A stretch of DNA of 9,314 bases from positions 1 through 9,314 of the forward strand of contig JAITES010000265.1 in assembly GCA_031281925.1 (NCBI GenBank), written 5' to 3'. Made by a program: the position numbers and the translations under genes. Shown piece after piece: positions 6,225 through 9,314 of the stretch; position 1 is the stretch's first letter, and each line of letters opens with the position of its first letter. Origin of the DNA: Treponema sp. Its GTDB lineage: Bacteria; Spirochaetota; Spirochaetia; Treponematales; Breznakiellaceae. The notes under the pieces are model-generated. The model had not been told where the DNA came from, ran no database searches, and saw only the letters and a list, made by a program, of their open reading frames with translations.

Positions 6225-8744
6225 TTATGGAGAGAGGCTAAATAGTTCGCCCTGGTCTTCGGGTCCGGGTTCAGTTTCTTCATCTTCCCTGACGATCCTG
6301 TCTACGCCGATGACAAAGTCCGGACGGTCTATGCTGAGGATTTTGACTCCCTGGGCACTGCGTCCCATGACCCGGATCGACTTGCTCTTGAGTTTGATGG
6401 ACTTACCCTGACTGGTGATGCACATGATTTCTTCGTTATCCAGGACATTGGCGCAGCCGACGATTTCGCCGGTTTTTTCGCTGACGGTATAGATTCGCTG
6501 TCCCCCGGTCGCCCGGCCATGGGAACTGAATTCGCCAAACTCAACCCGCTTGCCAAAGCCGTATTCGGTGACGATGAGCATTTTTTCCGATTTTTTTGGA
6601 TCCTGTTCCTTGTCTACCCGGAGGAGGCCCGCAAGTTCATCGGTGTTGCCGATCTTCATGCCGCATACGCCGCGGGTGGAACGGCCCATGGGGCGAACCG
6701 TGTCCTCGTGGATGCGGAGGGCCTGGCCCCGGCGGGAGATGAGGACAACTTCATCGTTCCCCGAACTGAGGAGGGCGCTGACCAGCTTATCTCCTTCGTC
6801 AAGTTTTATGGCGATGATGCCTCTGATTTTTGCGTTGCTGAACTCGGAGGTTTTTACCTTTTTAACAACACCCCGGACAGTCCCCATGAAGAGGAACTGT
6901 TCATCGCTGAAATCCTTGAGGGACACGATGGTGGTTATATCTTCGTTGGGGCTTACCGTAAGCAGGGTCTTGATATGGCTCCCCTTTGCGGTACGTGTCC
7001 CCTCGGGCAGTTCATGAACCTTCATCCAGTAGGCTTTGCCTTCGCTTGTGATGAACATGATGTATTCGTGGGTAGAGGCAACGAAAAGCTGTTCGACAAA
7101 GTCGTCCTCCGAAAGCTTTGCAGCTGCCATGCCCTTGCCACCCCGGCCCTGGTTGCGATAGGCCGTAACCGGAACACGCTTTACATAGCCCAGTTTGGAG
7201 ATGGTGATCATCATCTCTTCTTTTTTGATAAGGTCTTCTATGTTGATGTTTTCTACTTCGCCATTGACGATCTCGGTACGGCGCTTGTCGCCGTATTTTT
7301 CGCTGATGGCTCTGGTTTCATCCTTGATCAGGGACCTCAGTTTTTGTTCATCTTCAAGCAGGGATTTGTAGTAGGCGATCTGGACTTTGAGTTCTTCCAG
7401 TTCCTGTTTGAGTTTTTCAACTTCCAGGCTTGTGAGCCGCCCGAGGCGCATCTCCACAATGGCGTGGGCCTGCGCCTCCGAAAGGAGGAAACGTTCACGC
7501 AGACGGTTTTCCGCGTCGGCAATGTCCCGGCTCTTTTTGATGAGATCCACCACTTCGTCAATATTCGCCAGCGCGATAACCAGGCCTTCCAGGATATGGG
7601 CCCGTTCCTCGGCCTTGCGCAGTTCATAGCGGGTACGCCGGGTAACAACTTCGACACGATGTTCGATGAAGTAGTGGATAAGCTCCTTGAGGTTGAGACA
7701 CTGAGGCTTGCCTCCCACCAGGGCAAGGTTGATGATGCCGATGGAAACCTGCAGCTGGGTACTTGAAAAGAGCTGGTTGAGGACAACCTTGAGGATGGCG
7801 CCTTTTTTTAGTTCGATGACCACCCGGATACCATCCCGGTCGGATTCGTCGTTGAAGCCGGCTATACCGTCTATTTCCTTTTCCCTCACCAGAACGCCGA
7901 TCCGCTCAAGGAGGAGCTTTTTGTTAACGCCGTAGGGGATTTCGTTGAAGACGATCAGTTCCTTGCCCGATTTGGCGGTTTCCACGGTAAAGCGGCCGCG
8001 AACAAGAATCTTTCCCCGGCCGGTTTTGCAGGCATCCCGTATGCCCCGGCGGCCGAAGATGATGCCTCCAGTGGGGAAGTCGGGCCCTTCGATGAATTTC
8101 ATGAGTTCTTCGATGCTTATCTCCGGGTTGTCGATACAGGCGCAGACCGCGCTGCAGACCTCAACCAGGTTATGGGGAACCATATTTGTCGCCATGCCGA
8201 CGGCAATGCCGCTTGAACCGTTGATCAGGAGATTGGGAACCGCCGCGGGGAGCACCACCGGTTCGCTGTCGGATTCATCATAATTGGGAATAAAATCGAC
8301 TGTTTCCTTTCCCAGATCCTGGAGCATTTCGTCTCCAACGCGGGAAAGTTTTGCCTCGGTATAACGCATGGCCGCCGGGGGGTCGCCGTCAATAGAGCCG
8401 AAGTTTCCCTGTCCATGTACCACCGGGTACCGGAGGGAGAAGTCCTGGGCCATGCGTACCAGGGCATCGTAGAGGGCAAGATCCCCGTGGGGGTGATACT
8501 TACCCATGGTATCTCCTACGATGCGGGCGCACTTCTTGGTGGCCGATCCGGGGTGGAGACCCATCTCGTTCATGGCATAGAGGAGCCTGCGGTGTACCGG
8601 CTTGAGGCCGTCCCGTACGTCAGGCAGGGCCCTGGCTACAATAACAGACATGGCATAGACGAGATAATCGTTTTTGACTTCGTCTTCTATCGCTATAGGG
8701 ATGACTTTCCCTGTTTTTACCGGTATGTCAGCGTCTTCAGCCAT
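6225..8744 (-). CDS. gyrA: DNA gyrase subunit A
   Basis: The 839-residue subunit (from the ATG at 8744-8742) breaks and rejoins DNA in the GyrA2B2 complex that introduces negative supercoils. Visible features: the N-terminal region with DVRDGLKPVHRR, the active-site segment AAMRYTE with catalytic Tyr128 preceded by Arg127, a long coiled-coil (about 365-490), and a C-terminal DNA-wrapping domain. The last carries the GyrA box QGRGGKG (532-538), which ParC lacks; the second position is Gly where Arg or Lys is usual. An acidic tail ends the protein. The quinolone region reads HGDLALYD: Leu89 stands where E. coli has Ser83, while the Asp87 equivalent (Asp93) is kept. An in-frame TTG at 8750-8748 is an alternative start. 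AAGGAG lies 10 bases before the ATG and 4 before the TTG. Confidence 0.96.
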   Translation of the reverse strand: MAEDADIPVKTGKVIPIAIEDEVKNDYLVYAMSVIVARALPDVRDGLKPVHRRLLYAMNEMGLHPGSATKKCARIVGDTMGKYHPHGDLALYDALVRMAQDFSLRYPVVHGQGNFGSIDGDPPAAMRYTEAKLSRVGDEMLQDLGKETVDFIPNYDESDSEPVVLPAAVPNLLINGSSGIAVGMATNMVPHNLVEVCSAVCACIDNPEISIEELMKFIEGPDFPTGGIIFGRRGIRDACKTGRGKILVRGRFTVETAKSGKELIVFNEIPYGVNKKLLLERIGVLVREKEIDGIAGFNDESDRDGIRVVIELKKGAILKVVLNQLFSSTQLQVSIGIINLALVGGKPQCLNLKELIHYFIEHRVEVVTRRTRYELRKAEERAHILEGLVIALANIDEVVDLIKKSRDIADAENRLRERFLLSEAQAHAIVEMRLGRLTSLEVEKLKQELEELKVQIAYYKSLLEDEQKLRSLIKDETRAISEKYGDKRRTEIVNGEVENINIEDLIKKEEMMITISKLGYVKRVPVTAYRNQGRGGKGMAAAKLSEDDFVEQLFVASTHEYIMFITSEGKAYWMKVHELPEGTRTAKGSHIKTLLTVSPNEDITTIVSLKDFSDEQFLFMGTVRGVVKKVKTSEFSNAKIRGIIAIKLDEGDKLVSALLSSGNDEVVLISRRGQALRIHEDTVRPMGRSTRGVCGMKIGNTDELAGLLRVDKEQDPKKSEKMLIVTEYGFGKRVEFGEFSSHGRATGGQRIYTVSEKTGEIVGCANVLDNEEIMCITSQGKSIKLKSKSIRVMGRSAQGVKILSIDRPDFVIGVDRIVREDEETEPGPEDQGELFSLSP

Positions 8745-8767
8745 GCACAAGCCGCTCCTTGCGGGGT

Positions 8768-8773
8768 ATTATA
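8768..8773 (-). promoter_or_regulatory. candidate -10 element close to gyrA
   Basis: TATAAT on the minus strand (8773-8768) would give a leader of about 17 bases before the gyrA ATG. No recognisable -35 lies at 16-18 bases; that position is occupied by a GC-rich palindrome. It may need an activator or may be chance. Confidence 0.3.
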
Positions 8774-8790
8774 AACATTTCTTTAAACTT

Positions 8791-8806
8791 GCGGCCCGAG
8801 GGCCGC
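8791..8806. repeat. GC-rich perfect inverted repeat in the gyrA upstream region
   Basis: GCGGCCC and GGGCCGC form a perfect 7-base inverted repeat separated by GA. As RNA it would fold as a six-pair stem with a tetraloop. On neither strand is it followed by a proper T-run, so it is not a convincing terminator. It is either a 5'-end stem-loop in the gyrA mRNA (if the upstream promoter is used) or an operator-like site over the -35 position of the nearer -10. Confidence 0.6.
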
Positions 8807-8816
8807 ATAGTCTTTT

Positions 8817-8845
8817 AGTATAGCGTTTTTGGGGAAAAAGGTCGA
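8817..8845 (-). promoter_or_regulatory. candidate gyrA promoter
   Basis: On the minus strand TCGACC (8845-8840, 4 of 6 matches to TTGACA), a 17-base spacer and TATACT (8822-8817, 5 of 6 matches) predict a start near 8810. The gyrA leader would be about 65 bases long and would begin with the 8806-8791 stem-loop. Confidence 0.45.
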
Positions 8846-8899
8846 GGGAGGATTGAGCATGGATATTCGCCGATATGAACAAACCCATGCCAGCGAACC

Positions 8900-8928
8900 A
8901 AAGAAGGCGGTTCCCAAAAGGAACCGCC
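8900..8928 (-). terminator. intrinsic terminator of the gene at the right edge
   Basis: GGCGGTTCC (8906-8914) and GGAACCGCC (8920-8928) form a perfect nine-pair, GC-rich stem with a five-base loop. Read on the minus strand it is followed by TTCTTT and begins 10 bases after the stop codon of the right-edge gene. This separates that gene from gyrA. Confidence 0.8.
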
Positions 8929-8938
8929 CGGTTTCCGT

Positions 8939-9314
8939 TTACGGCAGTTCCGTGATGCTTATGCTGTCAATTGTGAGGGTAGCCATGACCTTAACCTCAT
9001 CGGAAGCAGGAATTTGACTATACAGGTGATTATACAGGAAAAGTACATTATAATCCTGATGGTTGATAATGGCCTCATCGTTGTTAGTCGTTATGATCTT
9101 TGTGAGGTTGTTAAAAGGTCCGGCTGGAAGGCTCCATTCGGGGATCCAGTCCGAAATGTCCACATGGTCATGTTCGTTTCTGAAGGAAATATGAAAAAAG
9201 TTCATTGCCGTATCGTTGTTCCCGCTGATGGTAACGCTGTAACTGGTGTTCTGATCGAGTGCTCCTATGAAAATATCCGTACTATGCCAGCCCCAGTCAT
9301 GCGCGTACAGGGTG
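8939..9314 (-). CDS. C-terminal part of an unidentified protein, possibly a beta-sandwich/carbohydrate-binding module
   Basis: The reading frame is open from the window edge (first whole codon at 9313) to a TAA at 8941-8939, giving the last 124 residues of a longer protein; the internal ATG at 9205 is not a likely start. I do not recognise the family. The sequence is rich in Asn, Asp, Ser, Thr and aromatic residues (for example HDWGWHSTDIFIGAL and YSVTISGN). It alternates strand-like segments and ends with ATLTIDSISITELP, a form common at the end of beta-sandwich domains such as carbohydrate-binding modules in secreted proteins (V/L-x-I-D-x-I-x-I). That comparison is inference from pattern only. 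The codon use is unremarkable. A strong terminator follows the stop codon. Confidence 0.75.
   Translation of the reverse strand, partial: TLYAHDWGWHSTDIFIGALDQNTSYSVTISGNNDTAMNFFHISFRNEHDHVDISDWIPEWSLPAGPFNNLTKIITTNNDEAIINHQDYNVLFLYNHLYSQIPASDEVKVMATLTIDSISITELP

Noticed and set aside
7673..7681. TGGATAA segment resembling part of a DnaA box
   Set aside because: It is a single partial match inside gyrA coding sequence, with no cluster of boxes and no AT-rich unwinding region; it does not indicate an origin.
6519..7766. Long open frame of 415 codons on the plus strand opposite gyrA
   Set aside because: It is fully antisense to conserved gyrA coding sequence and shows no recognisable domain; codon bias of gyrA explains it.
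8859..9017. Small plus-strand frame starting at an ATG preceded by GGGAGGA
   Set aside because: The ribosome-binding site looks good, but the frame runs through the intrinsic terminator and then antisense to the right-edge gene, and the product has no recognisable features.

Overview
The window reads as chromosomal DNA of a spirochaete, most likely Treponema or a close relative. This is inferred from gene content and roughly balanced base composition; a termite-gut-type treponeme would fit, but species cannot be settled without a search. All genes look intact except the two cut by the window edges. No mobile element, CRISPR array, tRNA or rRNA was seen, and no stretch over about 200 bases lacks a gene.

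Left part (1-3296). The N-terminal 237 residues of a 4-alpha-glucanotransferase (malQ, minus strand) run off the left edge. A 107-base divergent intergenic region follows, with a near-consensus promoter firing rightward. It drives a two-gene operon: a DUF1538 membrane protein built as an internal duplication, and a cytosolic protein made of two fused P-II (GlnB-like) domains. The genes overlap by 8 bases. This suggests an uncharacterised transporter or channel controlled by its own P-II regulator, by analogy with AmtB-GlnK. A strong Shine-Dalgarno and ATG sit exactly between the two P-II domains, so a single-domain form may also be made.

Middle (3297-5052). metK (S-adenosylmethionine synthetase) is followed after 15 bases by arfB, a ribosome-rescue peptidyl-tRNA hydrolase. 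A hairpin followed by seven T residues lies just before the metK ribosome-binding site and shares bases with a TATAAT hexamer.

Right part (5053-9314), all minus strand. In transcription order: the C-terminal end of a secreted or surface protein of unknown function with a clear terminator, then gyrA, a META-domain lipoprotein gene and mntP (manganese efflux). The 48-base gap between the lipoprotein gene and mntP contains a perfect 16-base palindrome identical to the canonical chromosomal parS (ParB-binding) site. With gyrA next to it, this suggests the window lies near the replication origin. GyrA has leucine at the position equivalent to E. coli Ser83, a classical quinolone-resistance position.
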